NCBI GenBank assembly: GCA_014607495.2
Contig: CP053163.1
Span: 4,692,716 to 4,756,715, forward strand
Direction: 5' to 3'
DNA: 64,000 bases
DNA from: Carposina sasakii
Taxonomy: Eukaryota > Arthropoda > Insecta > Lepidoptera > Carposinidae
A program made the translations under genes and the position numbers. This document shows positions 10,575-21,500 of this stretch, in pieces (the stretch's first letter is position 1; each line of letters opens with the position of its first letter). The notes under the pieces were generated by a model. That model was not told where the DNA came from and did no database searches. It saw nothing but the letters and a program-made list of their open reading frames with translations.

Positions 10575-11194
10575 AATTTACAGATAACACATGACCCTGT
10601 TGGGCACAGCAACATGTTTTTTTTGTGGTAGGCAGACTAAAGCATTTCACAGTCAATTTTAAGGTTCAATTTTAATTGTACCATTCGTCATGTTAATTAT
10701 AATTTTTTATTTATTTATTTATTACATATATATTTTTTTACAATTAGCTAGGCAAACATTTTACCGCCATCGTGCCTGATTATCATGTACTTCCTGTAGT
10801 AGGTAGTATTTTTATTATATTTTATTCATTTTTAATTTTAAGTCACGATTGGATTAATATTTTTGTATAGGTAAGTACTACGGAAAGGAAAGATAGCAAA
10901 TCAAAATGTCAATGTAAGTAATTAAATTCTATTATTGTACTTGTTCAAATGTCCATAATTTATAAGTTAAGTATATTGTTTTATTATTTATTAGTGAGTT
11001 AGAATTAATTAGTTTATTATTTTATTTTATTATTTGTCCATGAAATGCGTCAAATTTTATCCCGTGTATCATAGCAGTTTCATTTAAACGTAATTAGTAG
11101 CAAACATCAGTGCTTTAGACTTAAATATAATGCTCCAATATTCATATTTAATTATTAAAATAATTAATTAATAATAGTAGTTCATTAACTACTT
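10575..11194. other. Unassigned interval
   Basis: AT-rich. TTTATTTATTTATTTATTAC near 10710 looks like an old retroposon tail. No gene seen. Confidence 0.3.
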
Positions 11195-11285
11195 TATTCA
11201 TCATCATATTCCTGCCCTTATCCCATTATTTTATGGGGTCGGCACAACATGGTTTCTTTCGAAACTCACATTGCCAAAGTTTTGG
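11195..11285 (-). mobile_element. SINE-like fragment with TGATGA tail
   Basis: ATCATCATATTCCTGCCCTT, ATCCCATTATTTTATGGGG, TCGGCACAACATGGTTTC. Same family as 4871 and 46020. Confidence 0.6.
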
Positions 11286-11499
11286 CATCTGTTTTTATTA
11301 TTTAATAAAAAAAGGATATAAAACACAACACTTAAGTTTATAATACATATCCGCATCCGCATACGCATCCGCGCATGTGAGCCTCTTAAAGTCCGAATGC
11401 GCATCCGCATCCGCGGATGTGGAAAAAAGTGGATCCGCAATACCCCTGTATGATACTATAGTTCTGGCTATCCCATTTCGGGAACACAGCCATGTGTAT

Positions 11500-11775
11500 C
11501 ATCGTCATCGTCAGCCTATTGCAGTCCACTGCTGGACGTAGGCCTCCCCCAGTGGCTCGCCACATGGCTCGATCTCCCGTTTTTGCCATCCAGTCACTAC
11601 CAGCCGTCTTCTTCAAGTCATCGGTCCATCTGGGCGGAGGGCGCCCAACGCTACGCTTGCCGAGGCGCGGTCTCCATTCGAAAATCCGTCCACCGTCCAT
11701 CGGTTCTACGACAGATATGGCCGGCCCACTGCCACTTCAATCTGCTACGTTTCGAGACTATGTCTGTTTGTGTAT
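11500..11775 (-). mobile_element. 5'-truncated RTE-like LINE copy
   Basis: The minus-strand frame reads RWTDDLKKTAGSDWMAKTGD and related residues, then the GGCCTACGTCCAGCAGTGG tail and an ATG-type end. ATGTGTAT at 11492-11499 recurs at 11776-11783 as a possible 8-bp duplication. A different subfamily from 10131 (KTGDRAMWR versus ASDRSEWR). Confidence 0.78.
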
Positions 11776-11783
11776 ATGTGTAT

Positions 11784-12104
11784 GTAATTTTATTTAAAAC
11801 TGCAGTGGATGGATCCCAAGCAAAGAATTTAATTTAATTTCTACCTATCTACCAAATACATAGTATCCAATAGGAAAGATTAGAATACCCGTAGTTATCC
11901 GTAAATTCCCGAAATCCCTAGCGCTCGGTAAGGAACGAACTATGCTTTGCCCCAAGAGCATTCTTAGTGCCACACTCAAACATTATTGCTACTTAAGCAT
12001 CTGTTAAAGGCTTTAACCGATTTTAACAGTAATATCACTGCGTATAATAAAGAACGTCGCTTCCCACCGTATGTCTCTTAATACTTATGCTTTGATATAC
12101 ACAT
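11784..12104. other. Unassigned interval
   Basis: No gene or clear repeat. Confidence 0.3.
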
Positions 12105-12530
12105 GGGGTAGCCAAAATGGGGTAGCTAGAACTGCAGGGTCATGAAGATCATTCCATAGCCAAGACAGATCAATAAAAAACAGTGATAAATGAGAGATAA
12201 ATGATTAGTCCATGGGTATCGTACGAGGCGATGAAGGGTTTCCGGGATAACATAGTCCAAAATACAAACTGCGGTCACCAACCCGCCTGACCAGCGTGGT
12301 GACTTTAGGTTATAAACCCCCCATGGCATTCCACAGCCTTGTGGGGGGGAGGCCTACGTCCAGCAGTGGACTGCAATAGGCTGATGGCGATGACGATGAC
12401 GAAATGATTAGTGACAAGTATAGCTTTATCGGCTGAGAGAATGGTTAAGTTCCTTTGTCGACTCCAACGACATGCCCGGAAGGAGAAGCTGCTGATGTAT
12501 TCTAGTGAAGTGTAGGTCTGAAGGAGTGAG
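12105..12530 (+). mobile_element. SINE, GGGTAGCTAGAACTGCAGGG family, split by an insertion
   Basis: The left part (12110-12208) and right part (12412-12530, with TCGACTCCAACGACATGCCC) are two halves of one SINE copy interrupted at 12209. Removing the insert restores the order seen at 39310-39510. Confidence 0.7.
12209..12401 (+). mobile_element. LINE-tailed short element nested in a SINE
   Basis: Bounded by AAATGATTAG at 12199-12208 and 12402-12411. 5'-truncated: it begins at CATGGGTATCGTACGAGG and ends in GATGACGATGACG. Contains AACTGCGGTCACCAACCCGC and the CAGCAGTGGACTGCAATAGG tail. Confidence 0.9.
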
Positions 12531-13929
12531 TTTTGAGATTTCAATGTTTAGATAAAACTATAAAGAATAAGTGTGTAGATCTTACTGCAAAACCTAGGTA
12601 AGTAGATCAAGACAATAATAACTTTCTTTATCAGATATTTTTTACCTGACCATTGAGCTAAAGCAAAATCGGTTGAAGGTTTAGTTAATCAATACACAGA
12701 AAGCTTTCTCTACTAGAATAATAAAAAGTATTGTGCAGGAATAGGCAATAACCAGACAAAGGCAATATTTCTTTTGATAATCCACAGTGGCTTTTCTTGA
12801 GCATATTGTGTATTAAAATCATGTAGCGATTGAGGTATGCGTTGAATATTTAAACAAATTGCTGTAGGCTTAATTTATGTTTATTAATCTGAACTTTTTA
12901 GAATTCTAGTTAACATACTTCCAGATACACGAAAATTATTCTGTGACGTGTTTAATATTATCTTTACTAATCTGTTACTAATATTAAATATTCGAAAGTA
13001 ACTCGGTCTGTCTATCCGACTGTCTCGCCAGAACGACTGAATCGATTTAATCTCGTCAAGTTTTATACGAAACGTCAATGTTACTTCTTTGTCCATTGCC
13101 CCCAGCATACAAGTACAGCCTATCTGTATACTGAAAAAAGGCTTGTCCGTTTTTTCTTAATACAAACAGATATTAAACCAATTAAGCGAATGTAATAACC
13201 TGCCTAAGTAGGCAAGGCAAACAGCATTTCCTCGCGTAATTAGGCATACTTAAATTATTATTATCATCAAAGAAATCTGGCAAGGAGAAAATAATATAAT
13301 AAGAAACTGGACTGTAGCCAAGCACCTAACGTAATTGTTTCGATAGAGGATGACTCTAGCTTTGCTTTTTTTGGGAATATTTTCTTTTCTTACAAAAGTT
13401 TGGTTTGTTTATTAATATAAGTAATGATGAATATGTAGTTGGGTAAATACAGAAAAAAAAACTTATATCTAAAACACGATTATTCACAAACAATCTCTCA
13501 CCGGGTCCCACATAATAATAATATAGTAAATATGTAAGAACATAATAAGACCTCTAGATAAATATAAAATGCTTTGTCCTGAATGACTGACGGACATTCG
13601 AAACAGCTAAGAGGGCTGAAACCTGGGGAGTATACTCTTTGTATGGCGTAGGTACTTGGAAAAGATTCACCAAAGAAACGGAAATTTTAGATATTACGCG
13701 GAAAAAGTAGTGGATATTTTTTAAACATTGATTTATTACTTTAATTTTCATATTATTATGCAATCAATGTTAATCATTGAAATTATGTGATAACTACTGT
13801 CTTTTGCTCACAAACTATGTACCTATTTTAATAGTTTTTTCCGAGTCCAGGATGGGGACATACCCAAGGGCCTACTCACACTGTGCTATATACACACAAA
13901 CTCAATGTATTATTAAATAAATAATATAC
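12531..13929. other. Mostly unassigned; one worn retroposon piece
   Basis: Around 12990-13110, TCTGTCTATCCGACTGTCTC, CGACTGAATCGATTTAATCT and CATTGCCCCCAGCATAC resemble a common insect SINE body on the plus strand. Nothing else is supported. Confidence 0.35.
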
Positions 13930-14260
13930 ATTACTTAATAAAATTCTTTATTCTTTATTCTTTATTGCACATACACAAAAAGAAATATGGCATACAACAT
14001 TAAAGAAGAGATGCATGTACAATGGCAAGCTTATCTCTACCAGAGATCTCTTCCAGCAAGCCAAGCAAGTAAAGAGAAATTGTTAACAACAGGGTAACAT
14101 GTGCAATTAAACAAATTCTAAGAAACTACAAAACTACATTAAGAAAAAAAAGGAGAAAAAACAAATGACAGCATATTCATATAATGGACAGGTAGTGATC
14201 CTTCAGCTTTTCCCTAAATGTGCCAACAGTGTGACAATCTCTAACCGTGTTAAAATTCAT
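13930..14260 (-). mobile_element. LINE 3' end-like repeat
   Basis: Opens with repeated TTCTTTATT and TTTATTGCACATACAC, the reverse complement of an (AATAAAG)n tail after an AT-rich 3' end. Probably the 3' end of a non-LTR element on the minus strand. No coding match is visible. Confidence 0.45.
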
Positions 14261-14347
14261 GCCTACCTATTCCTTTTTACTTCAGGCTCTAAACTGGAAA
14301 TACGTATAATACCATCACGAAGTTACAAGTAAGATGACCAAAGACTC

Positions 14348-14459
14348 CAGAGGGGTAAGCACGAACCTCTCGATAGTCCGTAATGCTATCGTCCAACTGT
14401 CAAATTACATAGATTTTTGCTAGTTACGCCACGTTAAAAGATTCGTGCTTACCCCACTG
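14348..14459. mobile_element. Short MITE with CAGWGGGGTAAGCACGAA ends
   Basis: CAGAGGGGTAAGCACGAACC at 14348 is answered by the inverse (ending CACTG) at 14459. About 21 bp with two mismatches. The CAG start suggests hAT, but the flanks show no 8-bp duplication. Confidence 0.65.
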
Positions 14460-15087
14460 ATCGTAATACATTCAAAACAATGTCAGTAGCGCCGCCCTTA
14501 ACTGTTCAGTGTTTGTGGCACTAAAAATTGTATTTATCGTCAGGCCAAAAGTCGTACAAATCTTGCGCCATTTCAATACTTTAACGACACATATTGCTCG
14601 CATAACAAAGAACAAAATATACAGTCACTGGCAGTTATTACTGCAAAATTATTATACGGTTATAGATGGAACAGAAACTCATGAAAATTAACTATCATCA
14701 TTGTGTTTTGGCCCTTATCTATACATTGTCGCACAGCCTAAGCCACAGGTCTTAGAGTTCTGTTAAGAGTGTGTGTTTCTTTATATTCGCTACGTATCTA
14801 GCGATTTAATTTAGTAGAGATACAGATTTGCATATAAATTTTTAAAAATGTCACGTACTAAAAACTTAATTGTTATGTTATCACCATGAAGCCTTTGGTA
14901 GGAGGCTTTGCTTGTATAATTAATTGATCATTTATTATTAAGATTATTTACATCCCCCGTATTTTGAGCGCAGACCCTAAATCTAACGATGTTATTTCAA
15001 AACCCCGTCTTTAGTAAGACACTTTTAAAAAATGTATTTTTGACAGCAAAGTATATAGAAAATATGTCAAAATTAGGCAATGTTTCG
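14460..15087. other. Unassigned interval
   Basis: No supported gene. The 60-codon frame at 14509 has no motif. Confidence 0.3.
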
Positions 15088-15195
15088 TCTTCAGCCTATT
15101 GCAGTCCACTTCTGGACGTAGGCCTCCCCTAGGGCACGCCACAAGGCTACTGCCTTGGGGAGTTTTTGTCCATGCTGGGCAGGCGGATTGTAGGC
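15088..15195 (-). mobile_element. LINE-tailed short element, 3' fragment
   Basis: AGCCTATTGCAGTCCACTTC, TGGACGTAGGCCTCCCC, then GGCACGCCACAAGGC and TTTTTGTCCATGC. A 5'-truncated minus-strand copy of the 50140 family. Confidence 0.75.
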
Positions 15196-16238
15196 AATGT
15201 TTAACACAATTAATTTTTATTTTGTAATGACACGGTATAAGTAACTAACTAACATTACTTTGAGTAACGTGAGATACCGGAAAAGCCGTATAAGGACAAG
15301 CGAACGAAAGCACAATGCAAGCTCTAGCTAGACAATGTGGCGTCGATGCAGGCTAATGGACTAAATATATTAGCACTAATGGAGGGAAAATATATGAGAC
15401 ACGTAGTAGATAAATATTGAGATATGATTTTAGGACATTTCTGGGGTCTTGTGATATCTTTTATTTTACTTTAACAACAAAGTTATGACCAGTTTTGATG
15501 TATGTATACAAAAGCATAAAAAACTTGTTGAAATATTGCGATTTCGTCTTCATACGCGGTCATCCCTGTAGGCTTATTACGTATCTTGTAATATTTGGCA
15601 AATGTTGCACAATTTATTATAACGCTGCAATAGATTTTACTTTTATAATAAAGCAATTGGCGATAATTGCACGATTTCTGATCGTAGACTAGGTACACAA
15701 TAAGCCAACAGAATCGACTAGAACATAAAATTAATATAGCTAATCTCTAAACTCGACATAAATTTTCACACAAATATCTGAGAAACAAAATGGCTGATAT
15801 CAATAGCCTAAGTCAATAGCACTTTTCCGGTCAGTCAGCAACTGATAGGGAAATTCTCTTGAGTGATCGCCGTAGAGATGAATGCGAATGTTGCACTGAT
15901 AAAAATATCATGAATATATCTATTCGAAGATATCGGCATTTTTACTTTCAGTTCGAATGGGCAAATAAATCTAATTGAGAGACATGAGAATTCAGGATAG
16001 TGAAGCATCGACCGATCTGACGAGCAAATATATCTCTTTGACATCCTGACTATTGAATGAAGTATTATTTCATATCTAAAAGATTGAGGATTGGGTTATC
16101 AAATCAGCATTATTAACTGCGTCCAATCCAATCCGAAAACGATATTACTAAATTTGGAAATAACATACATACATACTATATGATCACGAAAGGCATCGGA
16201 GGCTTCTACTATCAAAATCCTACGTCACTGTGTATCTA
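15196..16238. other. Unassigned interval
   Basis: No supported gene. Two opposing short frames at 15483-15698 overlap each other and show no motif. Confidence 0.3.
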
Positions 16239-16418
16239 AGAGTCGGTTCGCATCTCACGGAAAATCCGTAGCGTATTTGTCGGTCGCGTAACGTATGAAC
16301 AGGTAAATATATGACAAAACATCCAACCTTTCACACTCGCCGATGATGATGCGTTAGTGCGTTTGCCTGTACCTGGAGATACGCTCGACGCATCTTCCGT
16401 CAGATATGAACCGACTCT
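16239..16418. mobile_element. MITE with AGAGTCGGTTC ends
   Basis: AGAGTCGGTTCGCATCTCAC at the left; the right end ACGGAAGATGCG... reads back as AGAGTCGGTTCATATCTGAC. About 30 bp of imperfect inverted ends around a 120-bp middle that is richer in GC than its surroundings. Confidence 0.65.
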
Positions 16419-17161
16419 AAAGATGGCCATTACGCATTAGGTTGGAAGGTTATAAAAAACGAGGGATTTTTACGACCCTGAAACTTGTATGTCGAGGATG
16501 TCCGAGCTTAAGGTAATGTGATTTTTAATTATAACGATAACGATCACTAAGGAAAACTGCTCGTATGAAAACATACGATCGTATGAAAAACGTTACATTT
16601 TTTATTACAGATAACTAGTCAAACATTTGACCGCTATCGTTCCTGATGTTAAGCAAGATGCGGCCTAAGGTGGTACATGTTTGTCTAGAAAGTTACATGA
16701 ATTATTTCGAACTAGCATACGGTATGCACTATACATATATACATATTACGTATACTTCAATATTTTTTTATGAGTGCTTCGAGTTTCTCAAATATACATA
16801 GAAAAAAGTTGTGTCACGGTGGAAGGACTGCATGTCATCTGCTTCTGCTATAAGTACCACACTTTTTTCGAAGGTAGAAATTTAAATTTCTAAGAAGCAG
16901 TGATAGTAAACATTAATACACTCACCTGTAAGATAATTATGCATGTCTGTTGACTTTTTTTCATGTTGAGATATCTGCTAAAAGTTTAGTCTCGTGTTTG
17001 CGACGACTGCGAAATCTTATTTCTAATAAACCAATGAAAACGAATTTTAAATTCTAGTTTTAAATAACGTGTGATATCGATTTGCTATAAAACTAAAAGA
17101 TTTTCATTTGTCGTCCTTACTTTTTTATAAAAATCAGCTAATAACAAAGAAAAATTATATA
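16419..17161. other. Unassigned interval
   Basis: AT-rich; a local palindrome ATACGATCGTAT near 16574. No gene seen. Confidence 0.3.
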
Positions 17162-17421
17162 CAGGATGTAACAAAAAGGGTATGTTAAGCGAAAAGCTAT
17201 GTGATGAGCCCACTATAGAGAACCTCTCCTGAAAATTTGAGACTCGAAATCACATGTTTACTTTTCCCAATAGTATGAACAATTTTTAAATACCTCAGGA
17301 ATTTTCATACAATCTTGAAAAATAAACATGTGATTTCGAGTCTCAAATTTTGTGGATAGGTTCATTACAGTGGGCTATTCACATAGCTTTTCGCTTAACA
17401 TACCCTTTTTGTTACACCCTG
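17162..17421. mobile_element. Fully palindromic MITE, copy a
   Basis: TA on both sides (17160-17161, 17422-17423). The left half from CAGGATGTAACAAAAAGGGT pairs with almost the whole right half, so the 260-bp element folds into one long hairpin. Second copy at 55376-55635; fragments near 7095-7215 and 32445-32500. Confidence 0.85.
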
Positions 17422-17645
17422 TATATTTGGTTAAAAATGTAAGAATTTAACCCTCCAATAATTTACGATAATATTAACGTGATATATAGATACCGGTTAC
17501 CGGATACCGATCCCCATTTTTTATCCTTTGGTATTTTTTTTATGAAAATCGAACCAATTAAGGGATTCCATTGGCAAAATTTATACGTCTGGAACGCAGC
17601 TAAATTAAAATTGTGAAGAATTATGAACTTTTTTTACAAAACCGT

Positions 17646-17854
17646 TGTCTACGCTTCAGGAAGCTGGCAACACGGCCGCCAAGCGCACCTGCGCTCTCGC
17701 CCTATTTTTTGATCTCTTGTTAGCAAAAACGCAGGCCGCACGCACGCGTCTCATACTAAAATTGGTTATTATATTCTTGCATTGTATTTATATTTTGAAA
17801 AGTAAACCAGAATTCATAAAATTATACAGTCCACTTATTTATCGATACGAAACA
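17646..17854 (+). repeat. 5' LTR of the BEL/Pao element
   Basis: Runs from TGTCTACGCTTCAGGAAGC to TCGATACGAAACA, with a GC-rich first 120 bp and an AT-rich second half. Expected to hold the promoter and the polyadenylation signal, but I see no clear AATAAA. Confidence 0.95.
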
Positions 17855-17870
17855 CTGGTCCTTTCGCCGT
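17855..17870 (+). other. Candidate primer-binding site
   Basis: One base after the 5' LTR, TGGTCCTTTCGCCG starts with the TGG expected from a tRNA CCA end. The first eight bases would fit a 3' end ...AAGGACCA, as in animal tRNA-Tyr, but the match weakens after that. The tRNA identity is a guess. Confidence 0.45.
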
Positions 17871-18536
17871 AATAAATTAAATTCAAGCAAGAAAATTTGA
17901 CAGCCACCATTTTTTTTGGAATTTGACAAGATCGCCGAGACGTTGTGAAATTTAGCAGAAAAGCAGGAAATAATTTGGAGTTCAATCAGACAGTCAAGGA
18001 AAGCTATCTACGAATAAGTGGGTCCTAGAATTGGATTCCGCGCCTCATCATCGTGATTCTTCCGAGATCTACATATCCAAATTCCAACAAAGGAAAAAAC
18101 AAAAGGCGACTTCAGCCTGGTCAAGTCAAAGTGAAGTGAATTATTATAAATTTCATAGGGTTTTGGCCAGAATACTGTAAGTTCGTTCCGATTATTCCCT
18201 TTTTTCCCAGCCGCGTCTTGTGTTTTATGCATTTTTAAGTGTGAAGTACATTTGCATTTATCAGTACCTACATACAGTGAAATTTTCATCTGTTCGGCCT
18301 TCTTAGAAGTGCATAGTAAATTTTTACCTACTTGCCTGTTACTCACGCTATGGTGTTGCATGTTAGCATTGCTTAAATACGTACATAGGGGTCAAAGTCT
18401 GCTATACCTACGCACGGTGACGCGCATTGCATCCCATAGCCTTGCTTGTTCCTAGGTTAAGTTTTTATCATTTTTGTCAAATTGATATACATTCCTTTGT
18501 TAGTTTTGCAAAAATAATTTAAATAATTTCATCACT
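17871..18536 (+). other. Leader of the BEL/Pao element
   Basis: About 670 bases between the primer site and the gag-pol start. Short open frames only; packaging and leader signals would lie here. Confidence 0.5.
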
Positions 18537-21500
18537 ATGCCGCCAGATAGTATTCAACAACAAATTACTAAACTAAAAAGATCTAAAGCAAGTTTAAAAA
18601 TGAAGCTAACTCAATTTGAGTCTTACCTAAAAACGGCAGGGTCATACGAAGGTGGGCTTACTGAGCTTCATGCCAATGAGCTTCAACTTCGTTTATCACG
18701 ATTTGAAAATATAATAGGTGAATTCGATGCATTACAGAATGAGTTGGAATCCTTATGCGAGTCCCCTGAGGAACAGTATGCAGACCGAGAGATAACGGAG
18801 AGCATTTACTATCGGCTGGTAGCTGCAGCTCGCACAATCCTTGCTACATGCACCGATAAAGAACCGAGGCGCCGTGCAGGATCCGAGACAAGCTTCGGTG
18901 ATGCAAAAACAGGTGGTACTTGCAACCATTATAGTCGCTTTCAATTGCCTAAAATTAATATACCAAAGTTTGATGGCTCCTATCAGAATTGGCTAGAATT
19001 TAGGGATACTTACATGTCTATGATCCATGATAATGAACAGCTAGATGACATTAGTAAATTTCACTACCTGCGAGCATCTCTTCTAGCTAGTGCAGCGATA
19101 GTAGTAAAGAACATTGATTTTACCAAAGAAAACTATATTACTGCTTGGAATTTACTATGTGAACGTTATGATAATTCCAGGTTGCTAGTCAATAACCATG
19201 TTAAAGCATTATTTGCTATTGAGTCAATTTTAAAAGACTCAAGTCAGGCTATTCGTTATTTAGTTGATGTCACTAATAAAAATATTAGGGCTTTAACTAT
19301 TCTAAAGCAGCCTACTGAGCACTGGGGCACTTTGATTATTTACATGATGTCTACTAAGCTACATTTTACAACTAATATGAAATGGGAGGAGTATCGTAAC
19401 ACATTATCTGATTCTCCAACACTTGAGCAGTTTCTTACTTTCTTGAGAGGTCGTGCTGACTTATTGGAATCACTTGAAGAAAACAAACCAAAGTCACATA
19501 AGCAGGACTTATCAAAGTCAAGATCATGCCTTACAATAGCTACTGAGTTAGACCATAAACAAAAACCAAATATGAAATGTCCTATGTGCAAATTAAATCA
19601 CTCTCTGTATAATTGTTCTAACTTTAGACAGTTATCAATAGAAGATCGTGCAACAAAGGTCAATGAACTTAAGGTTTGCCAAAATTGTTTACGTCCAGGG
19701 CATGTTCATACTAAGTGTCTTATGCCACATTGTCGATACTGCAGATACAAACATAACACATTGTTACATTTACATAAGCATGATGATAATACAACATCTA
19801 TGCCAAATCAAGAAGACGTTGTGCTTAATACTGACGCTTCTTTGTCTCATACTGGTTCTGAAATTACTACTGAAAATGTAACCTTGAACACAAACACCAG
19901 TCAGTATACTACCGCTTCGCATATACTTCTATCCACAGCGTTGGTAAAGGTGTATGACTGCAAGGGCGAAACACATACAGCGCGGCTCCTGTTAGACAAT
20001 GGCAGCACTGCGAACTTTATAACAGAGGACTTCTGCGGCAGGCTGGGGTTATCGAGAAACCGTGCGCGCTCAACGGTATTGAGTATCAATAACCAGACCA
20101 GTAAGAGTACACAATCTATTAAGATAACTATTTTATCTCTTTATGGCGACTATAAAGAATCTTTAGATTGCCTAATTTTACCTAAAATAACTAACGCATT
20201 GCCATCCAAATATGTCCAGATCAAAGATATACCTATACCTTCTTATATTCAGTTGGCTGATCCATCTTTTAATATTCCTGCCGCTGTAGATATTTTAGTT
20301 GGTGCAGAGATATTTTGGAATGTCATATGCAATAATTTAATTGATTTAGGTAAACACCAGCCTAAGCTTTATGAAACAAAGTTAGGATGGTTGGTATCCG
20401 GTTACGTAGCACGTGCCAATAATAACAAAAAACACAGTGCCTCACACTTGTGTAATTTTATTAATCAAGAGGAAAATATTTCTCGATTTTGGGAGCTGGA
20501 TACAATTCCCACTAAATATTCCTTATCATGTGAAGAACGTGCCTGTGAAGAAAAATTCAAAGAGGAAACTTACCGTGATGATACAGGCCGTTTCGTAGTC
20601 ACTATGCCCCTTAAAAGGGATCCAAGTGAACTTGGCGATTCTTATACAATGGCCAAAGTGCGTTTTTTATCTCTTGAGAGGAAATTTCAGAAAAATCCTG
20701 TTTTTAAAACGAAATATTTAGAATTTATGCAAGAATATGAACAGTTAGGTCATATGTCAGAGAATAAAAAGATGCAAAATAGCAATGATCATGCATATTT
20801 TTTGCCCCATCACGGTGTTATTCGTGAATCGAGCACCACTACTAAACTACGCACAGTTTTCGATGCATCTGCCCTCACTACTTCAGGGCTGTCTCTCAAT
20901 GATTTGCAGATGGTAGGCCCAACAATACAAGATGATCTATTATCCATTATTATGCGATTTAGACAACATAAATTTGTGATTTCAGGGGATATAGAGAAAA
21001 TGTATCGAGCTATTGACATTAATCCTAAACAGCGCCATCTGCAGCAAATTATTTTTCGCACAGATCCCTCTGCACCAATTAAGGTATTTACCCTCAATAC
21101 AGTCACCTATGGAATGGCCTCAGCCCCCTATCTGGCTACTAAATGTCTGTCCAGTCTTGCTGACACAGTTGACGACCAATCAGTAAAGTTTTCTATTAAA
21201 AGAGATTTTTATATGGATGACTATTTGAGCGGAGGTCAGACCGAAGGTCAGGTTATACATTTAGCGAAGGAGGTAATTTCAACTTTATTATCCGCGAAAT
21301 TCAATTTGCGAAAATTTAAATCTAACAGTCCCGTAATATTAAAGGAGTTATTAGGCGATCGAATCGAATCTGAACATATGTTGGATATAAGCCATAATTC
21401 TGATTCACCGTCGAAGACCCTAGGTCTAACCTGGATTTCGAATTCAGATATATTGTCCTATTCAATTAATATAAAAAACGAGGACAGAATCACTAAACGT

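Noticed and set aside
16239..16418. 16236-16430 minus frame as a gene
   Set aside because: It coincides exactly with a MITE.
18008..18361. 117-codon minus-strand frame in the BEL/Pao leader
   Set aside because: Antisense in an element leader, with no motif and no supporting signal.
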